Of a stretch of DNA of 64,000 nt, positions 43,879 to 52,459 are shown piece by piece (positions within the stretch are counted from its first letter, which is position 1; the number at the start of each line of letters is the position of its first letter). The translations under genes were made by a program, and so were the position numbers. This DNA is from Phytoactinopolyspora halotolerans (GTDB taxonomy: Bacteria > Actinomycetota > Actinomycetes > Jiangellales > Jiangellaceae): positions 96,443-160,442 of the forward strand of contig NZ_JAAGOA010000018.1 of assembly GCF_010550675.1 (NCBI RefSeq). Direction: 5' to 3'. The notes beneath the pieces were generated by a model, which did not search any database, had not been told where the DNA came from, and saw only the letters and a list, made by a program, of their open reading frames with translations.

Positions 43879-44439
43879 TCAGGTTCCCGGCTGTTTCTTC
43901 AGGGGCGGGTGCGTAGACGGCGAGGTGCACAGCCGGAACGAGCCGTCATGGCGGAGCCGGTAGTCGAGGTGTTCATCATCGGTCTCCAGCTCCACCCAGT
44001 ATCCGTCGACGATCGCCTGGGTGTAGACCTGACCGGGCTCCGGACAGCCGAGTGAACCGTCGGACCACTGCACCGCCTGCGAACGGACGACGGTGAGGTC
44101 CTCGGCGGAGGCCCCGCTGCGCTCGACCGCGTCCGCAATGACCGCGTCCATGTGCGTGTCCGGTACCTCGCCGGTGACGGGTCGTTCCCCCGGGGTCGGC
44201 GGTGCAGGAGTGAGATCGGGAACCGGCCGGGTGGGGGTTTCCTCGCCGGTCGGCTCCTGTGTCGGCTCCGGCATCGGCTCCTCCTCCGCGGTGGGTGTCG
44301 GCTCGGGGGTGGGTGTGTGCTCGCCGCTGTCCGGCGTGCCCGAACCGCGCGGAGACGTAGTGGCGTCGTCGTCATCCGATCCGCATGCGGACACGGACAG
44401 TGCCAGGATGGCAATGGCGAGAGCCGTGCCTTTCCTCAT
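43879..44439 (-). CDS. Hypothetical lipoprotein with Pro/Glu/Thr-rich linker
   Basis: This 186-residue protein begins MRKGTALAIAILALSVSACG, a lipobox signal with Cys at about residue 19. A Thr/Pro/Glu-rich linker (about 25-95) leads to a small C-terminal domain with VQWSDGSLGCPEPGQVYTQA and YWVELETDDEHLDYRLRHDG. Similar compact domains are seen in actinobacterial secreted proteins of unknown function. It is convergent with the small gene at 43463. Confidence 0.7.
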   Translation of the reverse strand: MRKGTALAIAILALSVSACGSDDDDATTSPRGSGTPDSGEHTPTPEPTPTAEEEPMPEPTQEPTGEETPTRPVPDLTPAPPTPGERPVTGEVPDTHMDAVIADAVERSGASAEDLTVVRSQAVQWSDGSLGCPEPGQVYTQAIVDGYWVELETDDEHLDYRLRHDGSFRLCTSPSTHPPLKKQPGT

Positions 44440-44576
44440 ACAGATCAGACGCCACGGGTCAGGGGATTGGTTCCACCCGGCGCCCGAATAGCGGCGAGGC
44501 GTCTATCGCGGTGGACCAGCAGAGCTGTTGCCGTGGACCGGGCAAGTGCACGTCGCCATCAGGAGTCAACTAATAC

Positions 44577-44605
44577 TTGACGCACGTCCAGTAGGGCTGT
44601 ACGGT
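44577..44605 (+). promoter_or_regulatory. Promoter of DapB-like dehydrogenase gene
   Basis: TTGACG (44577-44582) and TACGGT (44600-44605) are spaced by 17 bp, a sigma-A-like match. The start codon lies 92 bp downstream, leaving room for a leader or regulator sites. Confidence 0.55.
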
Positions 44606-44696
44606 CCTGGTCCACCGGTACGGCACGGAACGCCGATCCGGGTGGCACACGTCGACGTGCCTGCCTGCCCACACCACGTGCTGAAGGACGCCCAAT

Positions 44697-45737
44697 ATGA
44701 CCTCTGCGACCATGCCTTTCCCACCTGTGGACCAGAACACCGAGCCGATCGGCGTGGTCCACGTCGGGCTCGGCCCGATCGGCCGCCAGATACTCGCCTT
44801 TCTCGGCGATCGCAAGCGTTATCGCAGTGTGGGTGCGGTCGACATCGACCCGGACCTGGTCGGCAAGGACCTGGCCGACGTCGCCGAGGCGGCCGTCAGC
44901 CCGGGCCAGGTGCGGGTCGTGGACACGGTCTCAGGCCTGGGGAGTGCCACGCCTGGCGCGGTCGCCGTGCATTGCGCCGGCTCGTCGTTGGAAAAGGTCG
45001 CTCCGACGTTCATGGCGCTGTTGGAGGCGGGTTATCACACCGTCTCCACGTGCGAGGAGCTCTCCAACCCGTGGGCCACCCAGCCGCAGCTTGCCGCCGA
45101 TCTGGACGCCTGCGCGCGCCGCAATGGCGTCGTTCTCCTCGGCACCGGCGTCAATCCGGGGTACTCGATGGATTACCTGCCCGTCGTTCTGGCCGCCTCT
45201 CAGCGCGCGGTTCGGGGCGTGCAGGTCCACCGAGTCCAGGACGCCGGCCTCCGGAGGTTGCCGCTGCAGCGCAAGGTGGGTGCCGGGCTGACCACGGACG
45301 AGTTCGCCGACCGTGTGGCGCAGGGCACGATCCGGCACGTCGGCCTGCCGGAGTCGGCGCGGATCATCGACCGCGCACTCGATCTGGGTTGTACCGGTTA
45401 CGAGGAGACGATCGACCCGGTCATCGCCGACTCAGCGGTGCCCCTCGGCGCCGGAACGATCGAGCCCGGACGGGTACTCGGCATCGATCAACTGGTGGTG
45501 GCGTCCCGGGATGGCGAACCGGTGATCCGCCTGCACCTGCAGATGGCCGTCGGCCTGGCGGACCCGCGCGACGTCGTCACCATCGACGGTGATCCGGGCC
45601 TGGAATCCGTCATACGCGGGCTGCATGGCGACTCGGCGACCGCTGCGGTAGTGGTCAACTCGCTCGGCCGGGTCCAGGTCGCCAGGCCGGGACTACGGAC
45701 CGTCGACGAGATTCCGGCATCGCCGATCAACCTGTGA
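44697..45737 (+). CDS. DapB-like dehydrogenase (2,4-diaminopentanoate dehydrogenase-like)
   Basis: This 346-residue protein has the N-terminal NAD(P)-binding loop VVHVGLGPIGRQILAFLG (GxGxxG), then VDIDPDLVGKDLADVA and a middle stretch VVLLGTGVNPGYSMDYLPVV. This pattern matches dihydrodipicolinate reductase-like proteins and the amino-acid-degrading 2,4-diaminopentanoate dehydrogenases. Which substrate it uses is not shown. The two XRE-cupin regulators directly downstream, of a type that often controls amine or amino-acid catabolism, support a catabolic role. Confidence 0.8.
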   Translation: MTSATMPFPPVDQNTEPIGVVHVGLGPIGRQILAFLGDRKRYRSVGAVDIDPDLVGKDLADVAEAAVSPGQVRVVDTVSGLGSATPGAVAVHCAGSSLEKVAPTFMALLEAGYHTVSTCEELSNPWATQPQLAADLDACARRNGVVLLGTGVNPGYSMDYLPVVLAASQRAVRGVQVHRVQDAGLRRLPLQRKVGAGLTTDEFADRVAQGTIRHVGLPESARIIDRALDLGCTGYEETIDPVIADSAVPLGAGTIEPGRVLGIDQLVVASRDGEPVIRLHLQMAVGLADPRDVVTIDGDPGLESVIRGLHGDSATAAVVVNSLGRVQVARPGLRTVDEIPASPINL

Positions 45738-45764
45738 ACGGCTCGTCGGGCGGCGGGGCGGCTG

Positions 45765-45770
45765 TACAAT
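45765..45770 (+). promoter_or_regulatory. -10 element before XRE-cupin genes
   Basis: TACAAT preceded by a TG at the extended -10 position lies 56 bp upstream of the ATG at 45826. No convincing -35 is seen. A direct repeat, TATCGCG with GAGCTGGC between, lies at about 45784-45805. Confidence 0.4.
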
Positions 45771-45825
45771 CGCGTGGCTGGTGTATCGCGGAGCTGGCTA
45801 TCGCGTACCGACGGAGTAGCAGCAT

Positions 45826-46566
45826 ATGGGGCAAGACGACACGGGTGTCCCGAGTGAAGAGCGGCGGCTCGATGCCACGACGGTCGGCGCGCGCATTCGG
45901 GCTCGTCGTACCGAACTCGGGTTGACCCTGCAGAACGTCGCCGATCGCGCGCAGCTGTCGAAGAGCTTCCTGAGTCAGGTGGAGATCGGACGATCATGGC
46001 CCTCGGTCGGCGCGCTCGCCCAGATCGGCGCGGTCCTGCAGACCCCTGCCTGGGTGTTCGTCGCCGAGGACGCCGACCAGACGACGCACGCTGACCGGCC
46101 GACGGGCCGTGGTCCGGCGAAGGGTGGCGCCCCAGCGAGCGACGACGCCCGGGCGAGGGCTGATGCCCGAGCGAGGGATGATGCCCGGGCGAGGGATGAC
46201 GCCCCGGTGGTGCCGGCGCCCGACCCCACCGTTTGGGTGGTCCGCAAGGATGGCCGCAAGACCGTGACCTACCCGGGTGGGCGCGCTCCCCTCCAGCTGC
46301 TCACCCCGGACCTGCAGCGCCCGTTCGAGGTGGCGCTGGCGGCGGATGTCCCGGGTTCCTGGCATTCGGTGCAGCGATCCGGCGCGGACCGAGAGGAATT
46401 CGCGCTGGTGCTGGAGGGCAGCTACGAGGTGGCGATCGACGACGAGACATTCACGCTGCATCCGGGCGACAGCATGTACTTCTCTCCGCGAGGAACGTAC
46501 CGCGTGCGGGTGGTGGGTGAGACGCCGGCGCGCGCCGTCTGGATCGCCACCCCGCCGGCGTTCTGA
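45826..46566 (+). CDS. XRE-cupin transcriptional regulator (first paralogue)
   Basis: This 246-residue protein has an N-terminal Xre HTH (about 18-73; RTELGLTLQNVADRAQLSKS and FLSQVEIGRSWPSVGALAQI) and a C-terminal cupin (about 150-240; REEFALVLEGSYEVAIDDET and FTLHPGDSMYFSPRGTYRVR). The linker (about 90-130) contains DARARA repeats coded by an 18-bp tandem repeat. The cupin would bind a small ligand and switch DNA binding. The next gene encodes a paralogue; the dehydrogenase upstream is the likely target. Confidence 0.9.
   Translation: MGQDDTGVPSEERRLDATTVGARIRARRTELGLTLQNVADRAQLSKSFLSQVEIGRSWPSVGALAQIGAVLQTPAWVFVAEDADQTTHADRPTGRGPAKGGAPASDDARARADARARDDARARDDAPVVPAPDPTVWVVRKDGRKTVTYPGGRAPLQLLTPDLQRPFEVALAADVPGSWHSVQRSGADREEFALVLEGSYEVAIDDETFTLHPGDSMYFSPRGTYRVRVVGETPARAVWIATPPAF
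46144..46197. repeat. 18-bp tandem repeat in first XRE linker
   Basis: Three units of the form GACGCCCGGGCGAGGGCT are joined head to tail and in frame, coding DARARA-type repeats in the linker between HTH and cupin. Confidence 0.8.
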
Positions 46567-46591
46567 CGTCGGCGAAGAAGAGGAGAACCGG

Positions 46592-47242
46592 ATGGAGGTC
46601 GAAGGCGTCCGCCAGGCTGAACTCGGCCGACGGCTGCGCGCTGCCCGCCAGGAGCGCCGGTACAGCCTGCAGCACATCGCCGATCAGGCTGGACTCTCCA
46701 AGAGTTTCATCAGCCAAGTGGAACTCGGCCGTTCCGCGGCATCGCTGGGCACGTTGAAGCGGATATGCGCCGTTCTCGACATCCCCGTCTGGGCACTGCT
46801 GGACGATGAATCCGCCGGCGCCCATGCCAGGCCCGCCGACGGTACGGCTGCCGGCGGTGCGGCTGCCGGCGGCCCGACTACCGGCGGCACGGCTGCCGGC
46901 TCCGCCGGGGTGTCCATCGTCCGGCACGATGAGCGCCGAGTGCGCCGGTACCCGGGATCATCCACTGACATCTCGCTGCTGACTCCGGACCTGGACCGCA
47001 AGATCGAGGTGACGCTGAGCGTTCTGCAGCCCGGCGAGGGATACGGGCACGAGACGTATACCCACCGCGGCGAGGAGTTCGGGCTGGTGCTGTCCGGCAC
47101 CTATGAGGTGACCGTGCAGGGGGAGACGTACGTGCTGTCCGAAGGCGACAGCATCTACTTCTCCAGCCGGCTACCGCACCGGACGCGAGCATTGGGGGAC
47201 CGGCCGGTGACCACCTTCTGGGTGGTCACCCCGCCATCCTGA
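46592..47242 (+). CDS. XRE-cupin transcriptional regulator (second paralogue)
   Basis: This 216-residue protein is preceded by AGAGGAGA. The HTH (about 9-63) has RRYSLQHIADQAGLSKSFIS and the cupin (about 130-210) has YTHRGEEFGLVLSGTYEVTV and LSEGDSIYFSSRLPHRTRAL. The linker has four 15-bp units coding AAGG-type peptide. It shares the HTH-cupin order and the SKSF(L/I)SQVE recognition helix with the gene before it, which suggests a tandem duplication; both could bind the same operator. It ends 16 bp before hairpin copy 3. Confidence 0.9.
   Translation: MEVEGVRQAELGRRLRAARQERRYSLQHIADQAGLSKSFISQVELGRSAASLGTLKRICAVLDIPVWALLDDESAGAHARPADGTAAGGAAAGGPTTGGTAAGSAGVSIVRHDERRVRRYPGSSTDISLLTPDLDRKIEVTLSVLQPGEGYGHETYTHRGEEFGLVLSGTYEVTVQGETYVLSEGDSIYFSSRLPHRTRALGDRPVTTFWVVTPPS
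46841..46900. repeat. 15-bp tandem repeat in second XRE linker
   Basis: Four units of the form GGTACGGCTGCCGGC (46841, 46856, 46871 and 46886) lie in frame and code Gly/Ala/Thr-rich linker residues. Confidence 0.85.
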
Positions 47243-47257
47243 TCCCCCTCGCTTTCC

Positions 47258-47308
47258 ATGATCATGAACATTAACCGTCCACATGGAACGGTTAATGTTC
47301 ATGATCAT
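47258..47308. repeat. ATGATCAT-capped hairpin (21-bp arms, 9-nt loop), copy 3
   Basis: Positions 47258-47278 pair perfectly with 47288-47308 around the loop CCACATGGA. Compared with copy 1, the inner arm reads CATTAACCGT instead of CAGTAACCGT and the partner arm changes to match, a compensatory pair change. It lies between convergent genes (XRE regulator and subtilase) and can act as a bidirectional terminator. Confidence 0.9.
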
Positions 47309-47320
47309 CGGAGGTTGGGG

Positions 47321-50300
47321 CTAGTCGGTCAGTTCCAGGGCGGTCGCCTCCGCCATGCCCGGCGCACCCTCCCGGTAGAGCAGCAGCAGACCGGTCTCTG
47401 AGGTGTTCGGGCCAGGTCCGCCGTCCACGTAGCCGAGTGTCTCCCGGCCACGTGCCGGAACGGTGCCGAAGCCGACGCCGCCGTCATGGAACACCCCGAC
47501 GAACCGCTCACCCAGCGGCGCGATGGAGAACTGCTTGGTCGCGTCACCGGGGCCGTCGAAGTAGACGTCGGAGGCGACCGCGGTGACGTCCATCGGATCG
47601 CCGAAGTCGGCCGCGGTCATCCCGATCTGTTCGCCACAGAACGGCAGCACCGTGTTGGCGCTGTTGGTGTCGTGGTCGGTCAGGAACCATGCCTGCGCGT
47701 CGCCACTGGCCAGATCGACGACGAAGGTCGCGTTCCGGCCGTCGTCGAAGGCGCTGAACGACAGGTCACGGTTGACCACGACGTAGTCGTCCGTGCCGTC
47801 CTGGTCCGTGTCCAGCCAGAATTCGAACGACGCCGGCGCGTTCGCGTGGGTCTGCCGTTCCCAGGTGTTGACCGCCAGGGTCATCACGAACGACTCCTCG
47901 TCCGAGCAGAAGCCGGCCGGAACCGGTGACGTGGCCACGCCGACGTAGCGAAGGTCCGGCGTCGGGCTCTCCTCGCCCGGGCCACCCCGCTCCAGCTGCT
48001 CGCTGGTGGCGACGAGCGAGTAGGCCTCGACCGGAGCGTCGCCGACGCCGGTGTTGGTGAGCCGGAACTCGTCCCGGATCTTGGTCTCGCGGACGTCGCC
48101 GGACTGCCGCGGCAGCACATGCCAGGGCACCCGCAGGGTGTTCTGTTCCTGCCCGGCCTCGGTGAAGGTGACGTAGCCGTCGTACTCCATCGCGGTGATC
48201 GCGTCACCGTCGGCGCCGAGCCCACCCGAGTCGAGATCCCAGGAGGGCAGCTTGGCACCGTCGATCTCGATCGTGACCTTCACCTCGCGTGACTTCCCGG
48301 GTGCCACGGCGATGCGCGACGGAGCGTTCACCGAGACTGCGCCGTTCGCCTCGTCGTCGGCGAACCGGAACGACGCGTCCACGTCGTACGTGATGCGGCG
48401 GTCGGAGACGTTGCTCACCCGTACCGTCTCGGTCAACGTGGTCGTGCGCTGGGCTACCTCATGGAAGCCGAACGACAGCGCGGCACTGCGCTGTTCCGGT
48501 ACCCACGCGACCGCCCCGGCGTCGAGCGCACGGTCGACGCGGACCTCGCCGCCACCGATCCTGGCGATCGGCGCCAGCCCGCCGCCGAGCAGCTCCGGTG
48601 CGTTCTGGATCTCCGTCTCGGCCGTGTTCATCAGGCCGGCCTTGACGTGCATGGCGTCTCGTTCCGGCAATGCTTGCATCAGCAACGCCGCGGATCCGGT
48701 CACCATCGGTGCCGCGCCCGACGTGCCGCCGAACGGACCCTCCTCGGTGCCGCCGCCGGCGATCGCGGAGACGGAGGCTCCAGGTGCACCGATCTCGGGT
48801 TTGATGCGGTTGCTCAGCATGGTCGGGCCACGGGACGACGAGCCCACGACGTGGCCCACCAGCGGGGCACCCTGCTCCGGGTCGAACCGCACGGTCACGC
48901 CGTCGGTGACGTGTGTCTTCAACGCCGCGTTCTCGTCCGGACCGATCATGAAGCCGGGAACGTCGATCGGCCGGTCCCCGCCGTCTCCGCCGGTGAACGG
49001 CGCCTCAGGGGTGACCAACCCGATGATGCCCGCCAGCCCGCCGGCCTGGCTGATGTGGCTGATCTTCAGCGAGAAGTTGCAGTCGCCGCGGTCCACCAGG
49101 ACGACGTGCCCATCCAGGCTGCCCGGCTCGAACGGCTCGCAGCCCAGGAGGTTGCCGCCGGCGCCGTCGCCGTACTGCAGCGGCGCCTCGATCACCGACT
49201 CCAGTGGCGCCGACCAGGGTTGGAACACCGCGCCGTACTCGCCGGAGATGGCCTCCGGATCCAGCACCTCCAGCACCGGCAGTATGTCCGACGGCACGTG
49301 TGTCTGGGCGACGGAGAGCGCCGACGGCGCGGCGGCCGGCGTACCGGTGATGAACGGCTTGTCCGACGAGTTACCGGACGACGCCACTACCAGCACGTCG
49401 AGGTGGGAGACGTTCTCCACGGCCTGCGAGAGCTGGTTGTCGAAGTGCTGGCCGTACGTTGCCCCGAGGGACAGGTTGACGATGTCGACCGGATCCGCCT
49501 CGCCGGTGCCGTGCGGATCCAGGACCCAGTCCATCGCCAGCATCAGGGCGATGCCGGAGCACGCGCTGTCCTGCGAGGCGCAGACCTTGGCCGCGTACAG
49601 GTCGGCGCCGGGTGCGACGCCCTGCTCACCGCCGATGATGTCGCCGACGTGCGTGCCGTGTCCGTCGTAGTCGATCGGGTCGTCATCCGGGCTCAGCGCC
49701 GACGGCGGGTCACCGCCTACCCACTGCTCGCCGACGAAGTCGTAGCCCTCGACCACCTTGTCGGTCGGGAACAGGCCGTCGCGCTGCTTGTTGCGCGCGT
49801 CGCCGGGGTCTGTGCCGTACGCCGCCTCGTATGCCTCGGCGGTGCCGTCGCCGCCGAGGTTCGCGTGCGTGTAGTCGACACCGGAGTCGAGGACCGCCAC
49901 CCGGACGCCGGTGCCGTCGAACCCGGCGTTCTGCACCGTCTCCGCACCGATGTAGGGCACCGTCTCGCTGAGATCCATCTCGTAGTCGATGACCCGGGCG
50001 ATCGAGAGGACGCGTTCGTCCGTGGCCAGCTCGGCCAGCGCGTCGGCGTCGGCTTCGACCATGATGGCGTTCAGAGCGGTGGAGACCGAGGCCACCTCGT
50101 CCGCAGCGCGATCCGCTGCGACGAGCTCGCCGAGCACGTCCTGCTGCTGGCGCTCGACCCGGGTCTGCTGGGCCTGCTGTTCGGTGCTGTCCGCACCCGC
50201 TGCCGCGGCGCTGGCGACCGGCTCTTCGCTGAGTTCGATGCTGACCAGCTGGGTACCGTCGGCATGGCGGAGCTGGGGATCGAGCTTGTCCTGTACCTCC

Positions 50301-50458
50301 GCCTGCGTCGCCGTGGACGGTTCGTCGAGTCTGAGACCTGCCAGGCGGTCCGGCAACGGGCGATCCGGTGGATCGGACTCCTGCGCCGACACCATCGTCG
50401 TCGTTCCGGTGGCCATCAGAGCGAGCGAGATCAGGGCAACGGAGACACGTCTGACCAT
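47321..50458 (-). CDS. Secreted subtilisin-like serine protease (S8) with PA domain
   Basis: This 1045-residue protein has a signal peptide (MVRRVSVALISLALMATGTT) and an N-terminal propeptide region (about 60-160). The S8 catalytic triad is Asp in VAVLDSGVDYTHANL, His in YDGHGTHVGDIIGG and Ser in GGTSGAAPMVTGSA. A PA-type insertion (about 420-550) has LVDRGDCNFSLKISHISQAG. The C-terminal third (about 640-1045) has Fn3-like and beta domains. It would degrade extracellular proteins. It ends 13 bp after the hairpin at 47258. Confidence 0.93.
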   Translation of the reverse strand: MVRRVSVALISLALMATGTTTMVSAQESDPPDRPLPDRLAGLRLDEPSTATQAEVQDKLDPQLRHADGTQLVSIELSEEPVASAAAAGADSTEQQAQQTRVERQQQDVLGELVAADRAADEVASVSTALNAIMVEADADALAELATDERVLSIARVIDYEMDLSETVPYIGAETVQNAGFDGTGVRVAVLDSGVDYTHANLGGDGTAEAYEAAYGTDPGDARNKQRDGLFPTDKVVEGYDFVGEQWVGGDPPSALSPDDDPIDYDGHGTHVGDIIGGEQGVAPGADLYAAKVCASQDSACSGIALMLAMDWVLDPHGTGEADPVDIVNLSLGATYGQHFDNQLSQAVENVSHLDVLVVASSGNSSDKPFITGTPAAAPSALSVAQTHVPSDILPVLEVLDPEAISGEYGAVFQPWSAPLESVIEAPLQYGDGAGGNLLGCEPFEPGSLDGHVVLVDRGDCNFSLKISHISQAGGLAGIIGLVTPEAPFTGGDGGDRPIDVPGFMIGPDENAALKTHVTDGVTVRFDPEQGAPLVGHVVGSSSRGPTMLSNRIKPEIGAPGASVSAIAGGGTEEGPFGGTSGAAPMVTGSAALLMQALPERDAMHVKAGLMNTAETEIQNAPELLGGGLAPIARIGGGEVRVDRALDAGAVAWVPEQRSAALSFGFHEVAQRTTTLTETVRVSNVSDRRITYDVDASFRFADDEANGAVSVNAPSRIAVAPGKSREVKVTIEIDGAKLPSWDLDSGGLGADGDAITAMEYDGYVTFTEAGQEQNTLRVPWHVLPRQSGDVRETKIRDEFRLTNTGVGDAPVEAYSLVATSEQLERGGPGEESPTPDLRYVGVATSPVPAGFCSDEESFVMTLAVNTWERQTHANAPASFEFWLDTDQDGTDDYVVVNRDLSFSAFDDGRNATFVVDLASGDAQAWFLTDHDTNSANTVLPFCGEQIGMTAADFGDPMDVTAVASDVYFDGPGDATKQFSIAPLGERFVGVFHDGGVGFGTVPARGRETLGYVDGGPGPNTSETGLLLLYREGAPGMAEATALELTD

Positions 50459-50650
50459 GCGGGGGTCCTCCCGAGGCGAAGGTATTCGGTTGTCCCCCGT
50501 GCACGCCGGACTTCTTGTTGCCGACGTGACTGACGAGAAAAGTTAGCATCGACAAGCGTCGTTGCCTAGTGGTCATCCAGTTGGATACGGATCGGTCATA
50601 TGACCGTCAACGTCCGCTGCGCAAGCCACCGCCGCACGCACACGGGTCGC

Positions 50651-50736
50651 CGTGGAGGCTTGGTGCGCTCGTCACGGTGTTCCAAGGAGGCTTGGTGCTG
50701 TGCGGGTGTGCGCGTGGAGGCTTGGTGCGGTCGTCA
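50651..50736. repeat. Three direct repeats of GGAGGCTTGGTGC
   Basis: Within the 293-bp region between the subtilase start (50458) and the ABC permease stop (50752), the 13-mer occurs at about 50654, 50686 and 50716. The first and third are part of nearly identical 24-bp blocks (CGTGGAGGCTTGGTGCGCTC / CGTGGAGGCTTGGTGCGGTC). Spacing is about 30-32 bp. They might be regulator sites or a decayed repeat; no palindrome is present. The remainder of the region shows nothing recognisable. Confidence 0.7.
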
Positions 50737-50751
50737 GCCGCGCTGATGTAC

Positions 50752-51474
50752 TCAGTCGTCGCCGGCGAGCGTGAGCACCCGCAGCCGCTCCCCGGCGTAC
50801 CAGGTCGCCGCCACGAACACGACGGCGGCCAGAGTCAGTGCCACGCCCAGGCTGACGTCGGCGGTGATGACTCCCGGCGACGCGATCGATTCGGCCACCG
50901 ACAGCGCCCATTGCTGCACGCTGAGCGTGCGCGCACCCGGGACGAACGTGCCGACCAGGCTCTCCCAGATCAGCGCGTAGACCAGGCCGAAGATCACCGC
51001 GTGCCGGGTGGCGACCGCCAGCAGCAGAAACAGCGCGCTGTACACGATGCCGGCGACGAGCGCACCGATGCCGTACGCCAGCGCGATCCCGGCGCGGTCC
51101 CCGACCATGATCAGCCCGGCGAGGAAGGTCGGTACCGCGGCGAACGTCACCGTGGTGGTGACCGCCACCGCCAGCTTGCTTCGCACGATCACGTGTCGCG
51201 ACACCGGCTTGGCCAGCAGGTAGACGACCGACCCGTCGTCGATCTCCGGTCCGATGGTTCCGGTGCCGACGATCAGCCCGAACAACGGCAATAATGTGCC
51301 GAGCGAGACGGCCTGGATGAACTCGGCGGAATCGGTCGCGCTGACGTCGGCGAACAGCCGCAGCAGGAGTGCCAGCGCCAGCAGCAGCGCGGCCAGGCCG
51401 GCCAGCAGGTACAGCCGTCGGCCGCCCAGCATGCTGCGCGCGGTGAGCCGCACGATCGTGTTGTTCACACCCAT
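50752..51474 (-). CDS. ABC transporter permease (ABC-2 type)
   Basis: This 240-residue protein has about six hydrophobic segments and the N-terminal stretch MLGGRRLYLLAGLAALLLAL. A conserved ABC-2 region, GPEIDDGSVVYLLAKPVSRH, lies around residues 73-92. It would form the membrane channel for the ATPase encoded just upstream (start 52459). The hairpin at 51494 separates its start from the ATPase stop. The cargo is unknown. Confidence 0.85.
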   Translation of the reverse strand: MGVNNTIVRLTARSMLGGRRLYLLAGLAALLLALALLLRLFADVSATDSAEFIQAVSLGTLLPLFGLIVGTGTIGPEIDDGSVVYLLAKPVSRHVIVRSKLAVAVTTTVTFAAVPTFLAGLIMVGDRAGIALAYGIGALVAGIVYSALFLLLAVATRHAVIFGLVYALIWESLVGTFVPGARTLSVQQWALSVAESIASPGVITADVSLGVALTLAAVVFVAATWYAGERLRVLTLAGDD

Positions 51475-51493
51475 GACTCCCTCAAACGTTTCC

Positions 51494-51546
51494 CATGATC
51501 ATCAACTCCTCGACCATCACGGCCCGGCCGTCGGTTGATGATCATG
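51494..51546. repeat. ATGATCAT-type inverted repeat (13-bp arms)
   Basis: CATGATCATCAAC (51494-51506) pairs exactly with 51534-51546, with an inner CGAC/GTCG. The sequence family core ATGATCAT is present but the arms are shorter and the loop longer than in copies 1-3. The right arm covers the stop codon (TGA) of the ABC ATPase gene ending at 51542. It lies between two genes of the same operon and might set relative expression. Confidence 0.8.
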
Positions 51547-52459
51547 ATTGGACTAGGTAGGAGAAGACGCTCTCCAGGGACTCGTCCGTGGGCGAGACCT
51601 CGTAGAGCCGGATCCCGGCGTTTCGGGCGAGTCGTGGGAGCAGTTCGGCGAAGCTGAAGAACTGGCTGGTCTCCACCCGCAGCACCTGGTCGACGTCGTC
51701 GAGCGAGACGGCTGTGGTGCAGCCGTCCGCGATCAGCGCCGACGCCAGTGCCCGGTCGTCGCTGGAACGGATGGTGTACTGGTGCGGACGATCGGTCATC
51801 AGCCGGCGGATCTCGCGGTAGTCGCCGGACGCGGCGTGCCGTCCGGCCACCACCACCTCGATCTGGCTGGCCAGCTGCTCGACCTCCTCCAGGATGTGCG
51901 AGCTGAACAGGACCGTCCGGCCTTCGATGCCCATCGTCCGCAGCAGCTCCATCAGGTGCAGCCGTTGCCGCGGATCCATGCCGTTGAACGGTTCATCGAG
52001 CAAGAGCACCGCCGGATCGTGGACCAGCGCCGAAGCCATCTTGACCCGCTGCTTCATCCCTTTGGAGTATTCGCCGACCCGGCGCTGCTGCGCATACTCC
52101 ATCTCCACCGTGGCCAGTGCCCGCCGCGTCGCCGCGCCGGGGTCGGGCAGTCCGTGCAACTCCGCATTGGCCAGCACGAACTCCCAACCGGTGAGAAAGT
52201 CGTACACAGCCTCCCGTTCCGGTACCAGACCGATGGCGCGGTACGCGTCCGGGTTCTTCCACACCGGGGTGTCGTCCAGCGCGACCGTCCCGGCAGACGG
52301 CGGCAGAAATCCGGCCAGCATGTTGATCAGCGTCGACTTGCCCGCGCCGTTGGGTCCGAGCAGGCCGGTGATGCCGGGCCCGATGGTCATGGTCACGTCG
52401 TTCACTGCGACGACGTTGCCGAACCACCTCGACACGCCGGTGACACTCATCGTCGTCAT
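51542..52459 (-). CDS. ABC transporter ATP-binding protein
   Basis: This 305-residue protein has a Walker A GLLGPNGAGKSTLINMLAG (about residues 34-52), a signature region EYSKGMKQRVKMASAL in place of LSGGQ, a Walker B LLLDEPFNGMDP and an H-loop SSHILEEVEQ. The C-terminal domain (about 220-305) is a regulatory DUF4162-like region. The ATG directly follows the preceding permease stop (TAGATG), so it is translationally coupled. Confidence 0.92.
   Translation of the reverse strand: MTTMSVTGVSRWFGNVVAVNDVTMTIGPGITGLLGPNGAGKSTLINMLAGFLPPSAGTVALDDTPVWKNPDAYRAIGLVPEREAVYDFLTGWEFVLANAELHGLPDPGAATRRALATVEMEYAQQRRVGEYSKGMKQRVKMASALVHDPAVLLLDEPFNGMDPRQRLHLMELLRTMGIEGRTVLFSSHILEEVEQLASQIEVVVAGRHAASGDYREIRRLMTDRPHQYTIRSSDDRALASALIADGCTTAVSLDDVDQVLRVETSQFFSFAELLPRLARNAGIRLYEVSPTDESLESVFSYLVQS

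Noticed and set aside
48461..50533. Plus-strand frame of 690 codons antisense to the subtilase
   Set aside because: The minus strand encodes a signal peptide and complete S8 catalytic triad; the antisense frame is Arg/Gly-rich shadow sequence.
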